Of a stretch of 64,000 bases of DNA, positions 37,601-51,775 are shown piece by piece. How positions within the stretch are numbered: the first letter of the stretch is position 1; each line of letters begins with the position of its first letter. Location of the stretch: NCBI GenBank assembly GCA_037903475.1, contig JBAJFG010000121.1, positions 744,001 through 808,000 of the forward strand, given 5' to 3'. The notes beneath the pieces were generated by a model. The model had not been told where the DNA came from. It did no database searches and was given only the letters and a program-made list of their open reading frames with translations. This stretch comes from Ancylostoma caninum. Its lineage: Eukaryota; Nematoda; Chromadorea; Rhabditida; Ancylostomatidae. Both the position numbers and the translations under genes were made by a program.

Positions 37601-38200
37601 CGCATCAACTTAGTAATACGAACCAAGAATTCCAAAGCTTCAATCACTAAAAAACCTAGGGTGGTAGTAAACCTCTTTTAACGACGACGAAACGATGAGC
37701 AGAAGGTCGCGGTGAACTGTCAGCTCTGATTGCAACCATGAATAAGCTACGAGCTAACTGACAAACGTGGTCTTTGAATGGTGAGGCTTTTGCAAGGCTT
37801 TCAAACCCTTAGAGGTTTCGAACCTTCACATATGGAACAGTTGCTGTCTTTGAAGTATGCTGACATACCTTTGAACCATAGATTCCAATGGTAACGGAAC
37901 CTACGTGACCACTATAACAAAGGCGGCCAGGGAATCTCTTCCCGCATAACCTAACACTGATGTGTTCAGCTCAAAAAGGTGATTTTGCGCCCATAAAATA
38001 CGTATATAGGATTCAATCTGGGAAGATGTAGGGCTCAGCTGTCAAAATCAGTCACAAGGAAATCGGAGTCATCGATTATCTCATGCTGTAGGTCATGGTG
38101 ATCGAGATAATGGAACATCGATCAGTTGGGTGTACCCGGAAATGTGTCTTCACAGAAGAGGAGTAAGTGTACGCTTGACTGGCTACAACGAACTCGAACC
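34622..38200. other. No recognisable gene
   Basis: Several overlapping open frames (34870-35370, 36324-36850) on both strands, without motifs. A GC-richer segment at 36540-36730 may be an unidentified repeat. Confidence 0.35.
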
Positions 38201-38458
38201 ATGAGCAAAAAGTCCTCTGGAGGACTTTTTCGCAAAACGACAATGCCGCTGTCTGCGCCTCGCCCTCTGCACATTCTCGTGTCCTCGTTGTTTCGTACTG
38301 GTAGCAACTTCAGCGTGACAGTGAGCCCACTGTTCGATTTTGAACAGGTGCGAGTTTACCTGCAAGTATGGTCCCCGTTTCTTCATAGTTTTCAAGCACT
38401 GCACTTAGAGAACCATATTCGGCCCAATGAAGCCACATTACCTCTGCCGAAGTTCCCC
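38201..38458 (+). CDS. Candidate first exon of an unrecognised gene
   Basis: ATG at 38201 in good context (AACCATGAG) opens 86 codons to a strong CCC|GTAAGA donor at 38459, phase 0. It starts MSKKSSGGLFRKTTMPL and contains a VRVYLQVWSPF strand. An alternative donor exists at 38348. No downstream exon could be linked, and the antisense strand is also open, so this is tentative. Confidence 0.3.
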
Positions 38459-38637
38459 GTAAGATGGTAGTTAGCTGCCAGTTAACGTTCATCGTTAACT
38501 GACAGTTTCGGTACGTTTACTACCACCCCTGAGCAACTTATGAAGCCGGGAGGTGCTCGAATGTTCGAAAATTCGCGGGAGTACTTCCTACAGCAGCATA
38601 TTACGTCACAACAGAATCGCAGAATGTATTGAGTGGA

Positions 38638-38652
38638 GGGGGGGGGGGGGGG
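38638..38652. repeat. 15-base G run
   Basis: Uninterrupted mononucleotide G tract. Such tracts are prone to slippage and to forming quadruplexes. Confidence 0.9.
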
Positions 38653-41525
38653 TGGTGTGAAGGGAGTAAGGAAAGAAAGCTCAGTTTGTCTCATTCAAGA
38701 AAAGAGAGTGAACAGCTTGAATTTTGAAAATGGAGTGTCATTCAGAATTGATCCAGCGAAACGAAACGAATAATTGAAAGCAGTAGGTGAAACATGACAT
38801 TGAAGAATGAAGAGAGGTGTCAGCAAAATTTACTCCAGTAGTTTCTCTTCAAAGAAGCAAGTTTTGCCTTGTGGCTGGACTCAGTTGAGAAGTCGTTTTC
38901 AGATAGCTTACCGAATCTAAATCAAACCTTCCTCAGAATCAAAGAAAAATACAGTTGAAGCGTCTATTTTTATTTCTAGAGGCAACGAAACCGCGTGATG
39001 AAACGTGGTAGCTACATAAGAAGCAGAGAAAATAGCAGAAAACGATCTCGCATTTCCACAAAGCAGTTAATGCTTTAAAAATGTCTTCTTATCCTTCCTG
39101 CTTTGTAACACGCAATTTCTAACGCGTACACTATCTCTCTGTTTTAATCTCTTCGACACCCAGCATTCCGGCCTGTCCGGGAAGTGAAAATATAAGGAAA
39201 TGACCGACAGGCAGGTTGACGCCACCGCCGAATAACGGCCTGAGTATGTCTAGACATCTCCGAGATTGACTAGATCTTAAAAGGATGCTCCAAAGGAGCT
39301 GTTAGAGATCCTACGTATCGTATGGGTGGACACAAAATTAGTGGAGGACAGAGGTGTATAAGTTGGCCAGAAGAGTTTTTAAACGTTTCAAAATTAAGCA
39401 CAATCTTCAAGCCCCTATTCCATGGGAGTCTAGTTGACAGTAGAGTCAAACTTGCAACATTGTTCTGAACTAAAGACTTTTATAAACCATGAGGTTCAGA
39501 AGAATAGCCAAGATAGCCAAGAAGCGTCTTCCAGTGTATCTTGGTTTTCACAAATTATTTAGTTCAAAAATTGTTGTAGAGTACAGAACGAGAAAACTGT
39601 GTGGGAAAGGTGAATAAGTAGATAGTGTAAATAGCGCACTTTAAACAGCCACAGAAGTTGTACAAAAATCGGAGAGCACCACATCAAAATCAATCTGGAA
39701 ATCGCTCTAGGGAACCTAAACATACAGAATGCTGGCAATTCGGACATGAGTAGCTCTAATAGCATCTTAAATCATCGCTCGCCACATAGAATTGGCCCTA
39801 ATGAAAAATCACCATGGTCTAATAGGACAGACAAACACTAGAAAAATTTTGAGAGTGGAAAGTGTGCCACCAAAGGCAATATCACGACTAATTTTGGATT
39901 AAAATAAAGAATACCATCTACCAATCTGAACGGCGCAGAAGAATATTATCACATATCACAAGTAGCCCAGATATGCCTAGGTTCAAGGAACAAAGGACAT
40001 GGAAATTATTTCAAGATGTTCCGCCAAACTAATTTTAGCATTTCTGCACATCAATTCATACATAACTCGCAGAGTTGAGGGATTATGTAATGTCCACAAA
40101 TCAGAACAGATCCCAGGTAACTGAGTCTAAATCCGGCATAGGTAGTCCTTGTATAGCAAGTAACATAATAAGGTGGTGTGGTTAAGAAGAAAGCAGATAT
40201 GAGGAAGCTCTTGCTTTTGCTCATGCAAAAGCAAGAGTTTAGCAAGATGGGGCTAGAGTTTGAGGGCAATCGTGCAAGGAGAATAGTACCCAGCTTAAAA
40301 GGGAATTTTGAAGATTATCTCCGTACATCAAAATTGGCTATGAAATGAAAAGGGGCGCAGCGACCAACGGCGACTATCGACCAGAAAATTGTGAAAATCG
40401 AACTAAATCGGCTAAGCGAAGTGCTAAAAACGAGAATCGAATCTGTTACACCGCATGTATCTCCAATCTTCAGATAGCAGCACATCTCAGCGGTTATTTC
40501 AATGCTATATCGCTCACCTGGCGGATTTTGGCGCAGTTTCGGCAGACATCATGAGGTGTTTGTTGTTGGAAGCAAGGCGCAGTGCTGTTCACCCAGCCTT
40601 TTGTAGTTGTGCAGTAGCACACAACTGGTCGTTGTCAGTTACCACCGAGATATGATCTGCGATCTGTTCGCTTTCCCCACTTTTTACTGTAGCGACCAAG
40701 AAAACAAGTTAGGCACCCTCCCCCTACCCCTCACTCCGGTTGGGCGCTCCAATTCCCCGCGTGATACGCATCGATCTAGGGCACCGATGGGGGTGTGAGT
40801 TCGTGAGTTCGTGCTCGTTGAGCATCCGCAACTGTTACTCCAACAAGCCAAGTTCGGATCTGGGATTCGCACATCGTTCCGTATGGACTGCAATGTTGCA
40901 CAGTTTTCCGATCGAGAGCGACGATAGCGCTCGGAGATCTCCGGATGACGGCGGCAACTGGATTTGGCAATGAATGATTGCGTAGAAAGCCACGCGAAAA
41001 GTGGCCGATGCTGACCCGCATGCCTTCCTGATTGCAGCTGTTGATCGACGGAAACCAGCTTACACTTAGCAAATCTAAACTGTCATAAATTCTCGGGGAA
41101 CTTGCACACTGAATTAGAATTAAGGTGATTTCTCAAAGCGCTCGCTACAAAATCGACTCAAGTACAAACACCCTGCGATACACAGTGATAAACGGAATAC
41201 TTCAACTCCTACAGTAGTAGCTTTCGAATGAATTGCTTAAAATCAAAAATTTGTCCAGTTGCAGAGCAAATTCCGAGCATGGCTTGATTCTTGCATCCCC
41301 AAAACAACCTGCGAATCTCGCTAAGATTTCAGGTAAATCTTAGGTAACTTCTGTGGTAAATCTCTGACATGCTCTTTTCCCTCTTCCCTCCACACTCTTT
41401 TTTCCGCGAGTGCAGACGGATATCGTCACCGTAGAAACTATTAATTCGACCCTCACTCCAGGGTTGCCACCTCCATACTCCATTTGAATGCCTAAGATTG
41501 CTTGGAAATAGAACTCAGGACGAAC
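38653..41525. other. No recognisable gene
   Basis: Includes a fragment at 39905-39945 resembling sequence that follows the retroelement end at 16.7 kb (ACGGCGCAGAAGAA). A GC-richer stretch at 40700-41050 with open frames on both strands has no motif. Confidence 0.35.
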
Positions 41526-41672
41526 CTTTGCCTGTTGTGTTGCCTCGCCACCACCGAAGCGTAGCTTAAGCGGTGGATGATCAATGCGCGAACCGCTGAT
41601 GTATCGGGAAACGGACCAATCGGACTTGTGCCGAAGAAAGTCCGCAAGTCTGTCTACAAAAAACTTATTCAT
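41526..41672 (-). CDS. Candidate first exon of an unrecognised gene
   Basis: ATG at 41672 opens 49 codons (MNKFFVDRLADFLRHKSDWS, then SRYISGSRIDHPPLKLRFGG) to an AAAG|GTTCGT donor, phase 0. The frame stays open beyond it to 41340. Composition looks coding. A perfect 8-bp inverted repeat sits five bases upstream of the ATG. No further exon was linked. Confidence 0.4.
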
Positions 41673-41677
41673 GCTTG

Positions 41678-41701
41678 CGGCGCGTCAAAGTTTACGCGCC
41701 G
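41678..41701. promoter_or_regulatory. Perfect 8-bp hairpin just 5' of the 41672 ATG
   Basis: CGGCGCGT and ACGCGCCG are separated by an 8-base loop. If transcribed on the minus strand this forms a GC-rich stem immediately before the start codon. It could equally be a palindromic protein-binding site. Function is inferred only from position. Confidence 0.4.
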
Positions 41702-42042
41702 ATACACAGTGCAAGGAGAGAAGTAGAAAAGAAATCCTGGCAGGTCAGCACTGTTCCTAGTTTTGCCGTTGCGATTGCCGCGCGAACAAACCAGCAGTGG
41801 TAGCGCTCCCCACTCCCACGGGGAATGACTTCGCCTTTTTTCAAAAATGCCTTCTAGAATAGGTCGAAATTTTATACTGATCTGTCTTGAGAACATGCTT
41901 GAACAACTTATTCCTGAAAATTCTGTAAAAGCGCATTTTTGCGTATAAAGCGCTTCGGCCTTTTTGTCATCTTAGCTCATGATTTGAAAAAATCAAAACA
42001 CAAGACATGCTCACTCGCAATGCTCTACCATCTTTCTTGCTA

Positions 42043-43250
42043 TCAGGTTGGGCGAAATTAATTGCCGAAATAGACAGCCCAGTTCAAAATGCTGTAACTC
42101 TGTTCAAACTCAACTTTATTTATCAAAACAGAATCCTTCAGATTCTACACATCTCTACCAACGATCCGATAATTCATTTATACCTTTACAATAGAAACTG
42201 AGATCACAAGACTTTAAGAACTCTTGGAAGGCAATTTCAACATGCTCCAAATCAGGAAACTGCTGCTGATACAGGTTTGCTTCGAAAAGTGGAAAAAGTG
42301 ATAGTCGGTAGGGGAGAAGTATGGAGAGTAAGGTGGGTGAGGGAGAACCTCGATGCCTAACTGCGTCAGTTTTTGCTGGGTGAGTTTTGAAGGGTGAGGC
42401 CTAGCGTTATCCTGGAGCAGGAGAGGCCCACCTCTGTTTATCACTGCCGGCCACATTTGTCGCAACTTTTCATAAACACTCGTACAACACCACCAAACTG
42501 TCAACATAACCTTTCTAGGATGAAGATCTGGTTTAGAGAAGCTTGGAGGGGTATAGAACTTGTCTACCCATACATAACCACGTCTCTTATTATCAAATTT
42601 TCAAGGAGCCATTTTTCATCCACAGTTATTAAACGATCAAGAAATCGCTCGTTTTTCTGGCGAACGAGGAGGTCACAACAGATCTCGTAGCGGGTGGATT
42701 GGTGGTCATCGGTCAGATCATGGGGTGTCCACTTTTGCATTTTTCTCACCATGCCAATGGAGGCCAAATGTTTTGAAACTGTGGCATAGTGAACCCCAGG
42801 CCTGCCGCCAACGTACGAGTAGTAGTATCGGGTTTCGTTTCCACCGCTGCTCTCAGTGCTTGATCGTCCAGCGACATCCTTCGACCACGACCGGGTTTAT
42901 CTTCGAGATCAAAATCGCCGGAAGAGAATTTTGCGAACCAGCACCTCACTGTCCTTTCGGAAGGAGAGTCCGTGCCAAAAGCAAGCGCTATATTACGGGC
43001 TGCTTCCGCTGCAGAATGGCTGAGTTTGAACTCGTACAACATGATCACTCGAAGTTCGTGTCGGCTCACCATTTTCGCGACCCTATAAAAAAGTCCGGGG
43101 AAGAGCTATCCAGATTATTGAAGAAGCTTCTGAAAGAGCAGAACAAACGCTACCAGGAGCTAGCACAAATTGGCTTAAAGTTGTTGAATTGGGCAAGAAA
43201 AAGTTTTTTTCAAGCACCGTAGAACGACAATTGTGTTCGCAACAACCTAA
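42043..43250 (-). mobile_element. Decayed mariner (DD34D) element
   Basis: TA duplications at 42041-42042 and 43251-43252 flank imperfect inverted ends (TCAGGTTGGGC and TTAGGTTGTTGC). On the minus strand the transposase runs from MVSRHELRVIMLYEFK (43072) through WTPHDL, LDRLITVDEKWLL (first Asp), LQDNARPH (second) and YFSPTDYHFF (third). The second and third Asp are 34 residues apart. Frameshifts follow the helix-turn-helix region, and about 50 residues are missing between the first and second Asp, so it is inactive. It resembles the irritans-type mariners, to which the hookworm element bandit is reported to belong. Confidence 0.9.
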
Positions 43251-43419
43251 TACGTTGCACCGGTAGTGGAGAATGTCAACGGGGAAGGAAAGATTAAAAG
43301 ATAATCCATCAACAGAGAGAATGATATTCAAAAGCTTCGAAACCACTTGACTTATCGTCATTAAACCAGTGAATCGGTTCCAGTATTGCTAATCTGCTCT
43401 GGATATTCAACTTCCCTCC

Positions 43420-43700
43420 TCCCGTCCCCCCCCCCCGGTCGCTCCTTTCGTCTTCACATATTCGAGCCAGTGCGAACCTATTGAAAACACCTTTCCATTG
43501 CTGTCATCAACTCCCCTCTCTCCCTCCCCAACCCCTCACCTATAGGAGGAAATAGACGACGACGCGGCGGCCATAATAATATGCATGTCTGGGTGTACAT
43601 TTGTGCTTGTGCAATATATGTATGTAATATGTGTACATAGTACTTCATATGTATGTAATATGTGTGCATAGTATTTATGACATATACAGATGTATTAAAA
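43420..43700. repeat. C-run and GTATGTAATATGTG tandem pair
   Basis: An 11-C run at 43426-43436. A diverged repeat of about 38 bp containing ATATGTATGTAATATGTG occurs twice at about 43612-43680. Confidence 0.6.
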
Positions 43701-45833
43701 CTTGAGAGACGATAGCAGGCGTCTATCCATCTTTACAGACCGCTTAAAATTGTTTAGTTCCACCATGAAAGAACATCCTCTCTTAGGAGCGTCGAAAGCG
43801 ATAGCATTTCTCATTCCAGCTCCAGAAAAGTCCTGTTTTGCTCATACAACGTGAGGAGGAGGGGCACGTCGTCATCCCTGTCATTCGCCCAATTTGCCCT
43901 AGCTTCTTCGCTTTTCGTTAGAAGGTGTAGTGACAATTTTTGGAGCTTCATGATGTGATGATTTCTCGTTGGGCGGCAGTAGGGCACCTTTCACTAAAAC
44001 TGTACGTCTTTGCTGCTGAGGTAATCCTTCACTGATTTTGAGACAACTTAGTTCTTCTCTGGAGGTTCGGTGTTCACTTTCCAAGATCATTCGCCTTTAA
44101 GCCGAAAAGCAACTATTAATGCGGTCAACAGTGGCAAAATTACACAATACATTTTCAGGGGTCTCTACCCATGTTTAGCGTGGGACCCCCCTGTGTCGTT
44201 GAGCGGAGGTTTACAGACTTCTGTGCCAACAAAAGCGGAGATTTTGAAAAGTTAAAAATCACACTAAGTTAAAGCAAAGGTCTGAAAGTTCGGTAATAGG
44301 TCAAGCGGTGTTATTTAGTTTTCTCGAATGACTTGAGGAGTAAACCAGGATTCTCATAGCTCTTTGAGTCTGCGCAGGGCCGATCTAGAGGGTCACAAAA
44401 GAGTTGTAGAGATGCCTCTGTAAATCTGAGAACTCAACTTGTTCGCGAACGTTTTTACTATCGGGTCTTTCTATCAAAAAACTTCGTAGTATGACCCATT
44501 CGGCAAGGGTAGGGACTATGTGATTTCAGGTGTAGTGTATCTTATCACCCTCCAGGCATGTGGAGATGAGCACATGAGTGGAACCAGGCGTCCACTGTGT
44601 ATTCAAATCAAGGAACACCTGGACGACATGACCCGTTCCTGAATAGCAAAGCCTCTCGGTGCTCATCGCAGACATAATCATGGCAACAGTTCGTTCGAGG
44701 TGGCTGTCACTATCTTATCGCGGAAACCCGAAATTGTAGTCATTACATATGCAGAACGTTAGAGGCGTTTTGGATAATCGCAAAAAAATCCGAAAATGAA
44801 TAGGAACGAAGAGTACATGACGTGCAGTGACCAACGGGCTGGCTCTGTACCAGAATCTTTGCGAGCTTTGATCTACCATGTCAGGCGTGGGAGCACCCCA
44901 CTTACTAGTAATGGCATGCCTATTCGACGCGACGGTACCCTTACATCGCACCTGAACGGCTATGCGGGCAAGCATTGATGGGTACTACTTCTCTGATCTC
45001 TTTTTTCGTATTTACTCTCACGTTGGATTATAACTTGTGGGCTGATTCTGCGTTTGGGAGGACTTTCCAGGCTCTGACGAAGCCAATGACGCCGAAACGT
45101 CGGAATAAAGAACTATAAAAATAAAGGACTTGGTTTACTGCTCAAGTTATTCGAGAGAATTACATTCACTATGCCTAGATTTAAATAAGGTCGAACGTTC
45201 ACACTCCTATGAGCTGTTATTCCAGTCTTAAATAACATCATAACTAGTCAAAAATGGCTGATGAACACTGTTTCATTATATCTAATGGCAACATTACTAC
45301 CATACGCACATATTTGATGCCCATAATTGATTCCTTCATCACTAGAGACTTGAAGTTCCTGATAGCGTAGCATGCAGGAACTTCTCTAAGGAATTTAAAT
45401 TATTGGAAGAAATAGGAGCTACCAATGTAGAAACCAGTTCACCTTCTGGGTTACACTACGTGTTTTTTAGCTGTTGCTTTATCGATGTACAGCTCCTCAC
45501 CAGTGAAAAAAAAACGATGCATACAACGCGCAGTTAGTGATTTCATCTCTGTACCAGGGATATTTCCTCGATCGGAACTTTGGTGTTTTAAAGGACGGAC
45601 AAATTCTTGCACAGAAAAACCCCATTTATTTAGCGCACCTAGTCACATTGAATAAGTCGAAAAAATTCGAACGTAACCTGATTCGCCAGCGCGGGTATCT
45701 TTGCGCAAGTTTTGACGGAGAAAAATAAGAGGGAAACTCTAGAAATTTGCTCTCTCAACCACCAATATGATGGTGATTCAGAAATCTCCTGAGTGTCTTT
45801 TCTATGCGATGTGCGCAAATCTAAGTTGTGCGC
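43701..45833. other. No recognisable gene; one retroelement-end motif
   Basis: CTGACGAAGCC...GCCGAAACGTCGG at 45074-45103 is like the 16.7 kb motif but its stem does not pair. The rest shows no coding signal I trust. Confidence 0.35.
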
Positions 45834-46029
45834 CTAGAGGGTGCCAATTCTCCCCCAAAGTGGCATCCTTCGTTTTTGAGAAACCGTCTTCGTGTTTGAA
45901 AAAAAACCGTCGAAAGTGGTCAAAAAATGGTCAGAAACCACTTTTTGACCATTAGTGACAGTTTCTTCCAAAAACGAAGGCGCTTTCTCAAAAACGAAGG
46001 ATGCGCTCTTGGAGGGATAATTGTTCGTA
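45834..46029. mobile_element. 196-bp foldback MITE with 8-bp target duplication
   Basis: Flanked by TTGTGCGC at 45826-45833 and 46030-46037. The two halves are inverted copies sharing CATCCTTCGTTTTTGAGAAA and GGTCAAAAA, so the whole element folds into one hairpin. An 8-bp duplication points to hAT-type mobilisation. No coding capacity. Confidence 0.85.
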
Positions 46030-46219
46030 TTGTGCGCATTCACGGCCAGAATTTCAACAGGATCCGCCACCTACAGGAAGAGCAACACTTGATTATCACT
46101 GGGGCGCGCCAGAGTACAAGGCGAGGATGAATTGATTTACTGTCCCTATTTGCAGTGATTTACTAGAGTGTTTTACAGTACACTTCATCTTAGGTGAGTG
46201 TGTTCGGCAAGCACCAATC

Positions 46220-46325
46220 TGTCTCATGAAGGATAGAACAAATCGCGACCCTGACGCGTTTCGAACGCAGTTTAGAAGCACACGCTCGCTTCTTCGACTC
46301 GCTCTACGGCATCTTCATCAAGAGT
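46220..46325 (-). mobile_element. Retroelement 3'-end motif (GATGAAG...GAAACGCGTC)
   Basis: The minus strand reads TTGATGAAGATGCCGTAGAG and, some 40 bases on, TTCGAAACGCGTC. This is the same general pattern as at 16.7 and 45.1 kb, with a longer spacer. It suggests a Penelope-like tail, but no protein fragment is attached. Confidence 0.35.
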
Positions 46326-46565
46326 GTGCATATAGCGTTGACCACCTTTCAAGAGGAATCCTTTAGAAATCGGCAAGAGTGGAAACTATGGCTATCAATG
46401 GGCACACATCTAGTATGAGCCACAGTATCAATCGTATAATGTATCGATAGCACCATATCGTCCCGGACGCTGGAAATAAGTTCCTCTGAATATGCTCAAC
46501 ACCTACTAACTCCTGCTGGTCAATGACCACGTGCCCTGTCCTGGTTGACTACCGCTTATGAATTA

Positions 46566-47488
<923 letters not shown>

Positions 47489-47489
47489 T

Positions 47490-49875
47490 GAATGAAAAGA
47501 AATGTCGATCAGACAGAATCCGTGGGTTGTTGCAGATATCAAGTGACACCACTCATAAAATCCTGTAAAATTCGGAAATGTCATGGACGAGATCGGACCC
47601 CCGCAACGCGAGCGAGTTTGGACGGGCGAGGTCGGACGGGATCGGACGTAATCCTCAAATGGTAGTAAGTTTTCACACGAGCTTTTTTGTAGGAACGCTC
47701 TTTCCGTCCTTAATCTTAGGAATCCTCTCATGCTTATCGTCTTTCCATTCATTATTGGTAGAATTTTTTCCTTCAGTTTGTTGTCTTTTTAATTCGATCT
47801 TTTGGAAGCTGCTTAATTCACGCAAAGCTATAGATAGGCAGCCCCAGACTTATCCTTCCCCCTCTCCACCCTCCCTCTCGATGAGAATGATCAGTTCTTA
47901 TTGCAACTTTTCCTTAGACGTGTTGTATCGCTGTAAGAAAGAGATCTCTCATGAAAAGAAACAAAAGGGAAAAATGTAAGAAAGTGTAATGTAAGAAGAT
48001 AACATTGTAGTTGTACAGTTTCGAGCAAAAATCGTGTAGTGAATAATCATTGAGAAGAGTCGAGTGAGCGAACAACACCATAACAAACATCACACAATTC
48101 CAACCTCACTCGAAAATCAACTGGTTTTTCGGCTCCACTTGAATCGAACACATTTATTGCGCGGCACGCGCTGATGTGAAAATATCGTTTAAAGAATTAC
48201 TGGGCTGCTGCGACTAGATTTTTTTGCTGTTGTTGATTGGGGGTCGTATGGAAACAGATTTAAAACGAGATGGAGCCTGACAGCTTGAAGTGATACATAA
48301 GACGATAAAATTAAGAAGAGTCAAAGAAATCTTGGCACGCACTTGTTATTGATGAGACGTTGTACTGATTACGATCTTGTTAAGTGAGCGAGCACCTTCT
48401 ATGGTGAGCAAGCTTTTTTCACTCACGAACGGTGCATTAATGCCTGCCCAAATGGCGTGACCTTGGCAGTTGCCCAGTTTAGAAAAGTGGTCCTATAAAT
48501 TTAACGGAAGAAATCACAAGTAACAGAGAATGATGCACCTGTTGCGCGATCTATGCCCTACCTTTACGGACCCTAATTTTCATAGGCTATGTGAAAGTCA
48601 CAGTTCGACGTTATCGATTCTAATACGTTTCGATTATCGGCGACTAGTGCAGCATCGTCGTCAGCGGTGCTCTCCACGGTATCGATAGATCTCGGAATCA
48701 AAGTTGTTGGCGGTCAGCGACGCACTCAACGGTGAGTGTAGCATTGGACAGCATCTAATGGGTAGAAAATTCACGTTGTAACGTTTGATGGTTTGAGTTC
48801 TAGAAAAAAATTCCGGAATTGAGAGTACAACTAAACAGACAATACTTTGAGTTACTCTATTACTGCTCTTTGTGGATGCCCTGTGCGATTTTTGTACACC
48901 ATTAGAAATGAATATTTTGTGTATTCAAACATATATATATATAAATCTTTGAGAGATGCGCAATATACAAGACTCATAGCTCGAAGTGTTTGCTGTCGAG
49001 AGGTTTCGGGAAACTGGACCACCTTCGTTCATTATGGGGGAAAAAGCGGAGGACCGTGTATCTGGCACCTATAGTACGCATACGATGCTACAATATCAGG
49101 CTAGGAAAAATTTCTCCAAAAAAAAAGCAATGAATCAGAGACGTGTATCACGAAACACACTAGGTAAAGGTGTGGGACGAAATGATGACTGCGCTGACGA
49201 ATACGAGCCGAAAAACTGGTAGCAGTGAAAAACGGCTGCGAAACGAACGCTTTATTTCCACGTACTCTGCCGTCGTCGCGCTATAGGTACACAAAAACAT
49301 CTGTCACATCTGAACACATCTGTACAGCTGTACTAATTTCAAAATTTTTTTGAAGCCATCTGCTGGAAATCCTCGACTTTGAGTGACCGCTTCATCTTTG
49401 GAAACCATTTTGTTTTGCTTTTTTTGCTGTGAGTAGTTGCTGTTTTTTGAATAAGACAACTTCAGATGAAGTTCATAGGCATGGAAACGCAGACGAAAAA
49501 AGCGCTCTGTAATTTTCGCAGCGCAAACGCAGGAACCATGCAGAACAACTCGTCCATGTCATGGTGGGGGCATCTTGATCCATTTTTTGGTGACATTTGC
49601 CTTCACACTTTCTTCTACCAACAGGATTTTCTCAGTCTTGAGTTTCTTCTAATGAGAATTGATTCTTGATTGATGGGCGACTAAGCAATTTTTCCAGGAT
49701 TCAAACTGAAATGCAAACTAAAATGACAGCAGGACACTGCCACGAACTACGACTTGATTTCATGGGTAAATCTGAAGCAAGGTTTTTGTATGTCTTTTTT
49801 TGTAGAGCTATAGCGCGGTGACAGCAGGACAAGTGGAAATAAAACGTTTGCCTCGCAGTCATTTTTTACTGTTAC
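47490..49875. other. No recognisable gene
   Basis: Open frames without motifs; TA repeat at about 48930-48942. Possibly intronic or 3' flanking to the candidate exons at 49.9-52.7 kb. Confidence 0.3.
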
Positions 49876-49946
49876 CTTTTTTTTCTTCAAGTCGCGCAGT
49901 CGTTTGTTCTGATCTGCAACTTCTCTGCAACTTATCGAAGAAGTAC
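49876..49946 (-). CDS. Candidate exon with coiled-coil-like sequence
   Basis: Lies between TTTTCAACAG and AAG|GTAACA. One frame reads REVADQNKRLRDLKKKK, a basic, heptad-like stretch of the kind found at leucine-zipper starts. A second frame is also open. Flanking splice sites are good; the family is uncertain. Confidence 0.35.
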
Positions 49947-50554
49947 CTGTTGAAAATCTAGGCCAATGGATTAGGTCGCGTCTGAAAAATCGAAGCATTA
50001 TGGAATGCCAAAAAGGGAAAATTACATAACGCGCGCGTGCCTTGCCGCTTTACAAATATTTCCCGCGTGTCTGTGATCTTCCTCTGAGGGGATGTACAAG
50101 GTGGCTTTCTGATTCTCTAGTAGCGTGTTATAGCAGAAACGCAGACTTAGGAGTTTGATACTATTGCATGCTTTGCTATTAGTTTATGCCACTAGTTTTC
50201 AGTTCAGAATTGATTATTCTTTGAATTTCGGAGCTACACTAGTTAGGAAATTAGTAGTCAGTAGTTAGCCTCAAGAAGATAACATCTGCGCGCGAACGTA
50301 CAAATATCGGTCATGCTGTGACGTTTTCATTCAACTCTTTCTTCCATAGTGAGGATGAAATATGGACATAAGACATGTCTTCGATAGCATTAGAAAAAAC
50401 AAGAATGGTTGAGGAGCGTGAGATAAGCAGGCGAAAAATGCTTGTGAGATGAGAAAAAAAAAGATTCTGCTCAAACTTCAAGGTTTTCTCTCGACGCCTT
50501 CACCATATATATTGCAGTTGCACTTTTTTGGGGTTGCCGCCAACAAAGACTGAC

Positions 50555-50612
50555 CTGGTTTATAGTGGAAGATTACGCGATTACGTTTGCAGGCGCAAAG
50601 CGGGGGACTTTG
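50555..50612 (-). CDS. Candidate small exon
   Basis: A consensus ATTTTCAG acceptor and CCAG|GTCAGT donor flank 58 bases. The only open frame reads QSPPLCACKRNRVIFHYKP. Phase does not match the neighbouring candidates directly, so intervening exons would be needed. Confidence 0.35.
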
Positions 50613-51184
50613 CTGAAAATTTTTCCGGGCGTTTCCTACATGCATGCTGCAAATTCTAACTATATTCTTCGCAAATATGAAGCAGAGCAGCACTATCCTT
50701 CAACATTTTCCTCTCTCAAAACATCCATGCAGTAAACGTTTGAGAATTCTACACACTACATATCGCCGGCGTTCAATCATGTTCGTTGCGATCGATCCTT
50801 CGACCAGCAAAGGGCGTATGCAGTAGAGGTGTAGCGTCGAATGAAGACTCCACCCAAACGCTTGCAGAGTTAGGAGATGAAGAACGACCGTTTCATTAAT
50901 TCTTCAAATGAAAACATCAAGTAAGTTCCTTCGTTTTTTTTTTTTCAAAATCTTCGAGCTTTTTTTGACAGCCGAGGTGTCCATGCTCGCTGATCATAGT
51001 GGACATCAATGGCGAATGGTTGGTGTGACTCGTTCAGTGCGAAGAAGCCCAGCCCCTTGCAAATGGGCTCCGCCCATTCATTCTTCTTTTTTTTTCGAGT
51101 TATCTGGGACAAATCAGCCAAACTCCAGCGATCTTGGCAAATACAACGTACTCTGCTGCAAAGCACAAACGCTTTTAGAGACAC

Positions 51185-51293
51185 CATTCGCGTCCAGGCC
51201 ACGACGAAAAGAAAAATAAAGCGAATGACGAAAAAGTGTCCCTTTCTCATTTTTTACTTCGAATTCATCGAATGCAGCTAAAATTGAGTTGTT
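51185..51293 (-). CDS. Candidate exon
   Basis: After a CACTTCCAG acceptor the frame reads NNSILAAFDEFEVKNEKG and stays open to an AATG|GTGTCT donor. No motif recognised. Confidence 0.25.
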
Positions 51294-51775
51294 CTGGAAG
51301 TGGTATTTGCTCCCAGAGGAACAAAACCGCATCTGAATGAATCTGGACACTCACCACAACATGGAAAGGACACAAACAAATTATAGAAACGGCGAAGACG
51401 TATTTGATGACCTCTCAAGTAAAAATACGACCTCTTAATGAAACAATTCGTGGTCACAAGGAGGGTCCAGCAAAGAACGAAGTCGGATCAACAAGGCCAC
51501 ACCTACATTTATACACCACCTCACCAATGGCGATCCCAGACAGGATGCTGCCATCAACTGCTAGTGATTTCTTGAAAAAAAAAGGTTATGCAAGAATTCA
51601 GCATCAGCAAAAATAACACAGAATAAGAGGAATTACATATATCTGACCTTCAAGAGGTGCTTGGAACCAGTTCTTCATGTACTTCTCTGTTTATGACCAA
51701 ACTGTACAGCTAAACATATTTATTATACAAAGGTGCAATTGGATAAGATTACAGTAACGGAAGAGACAATAACAC

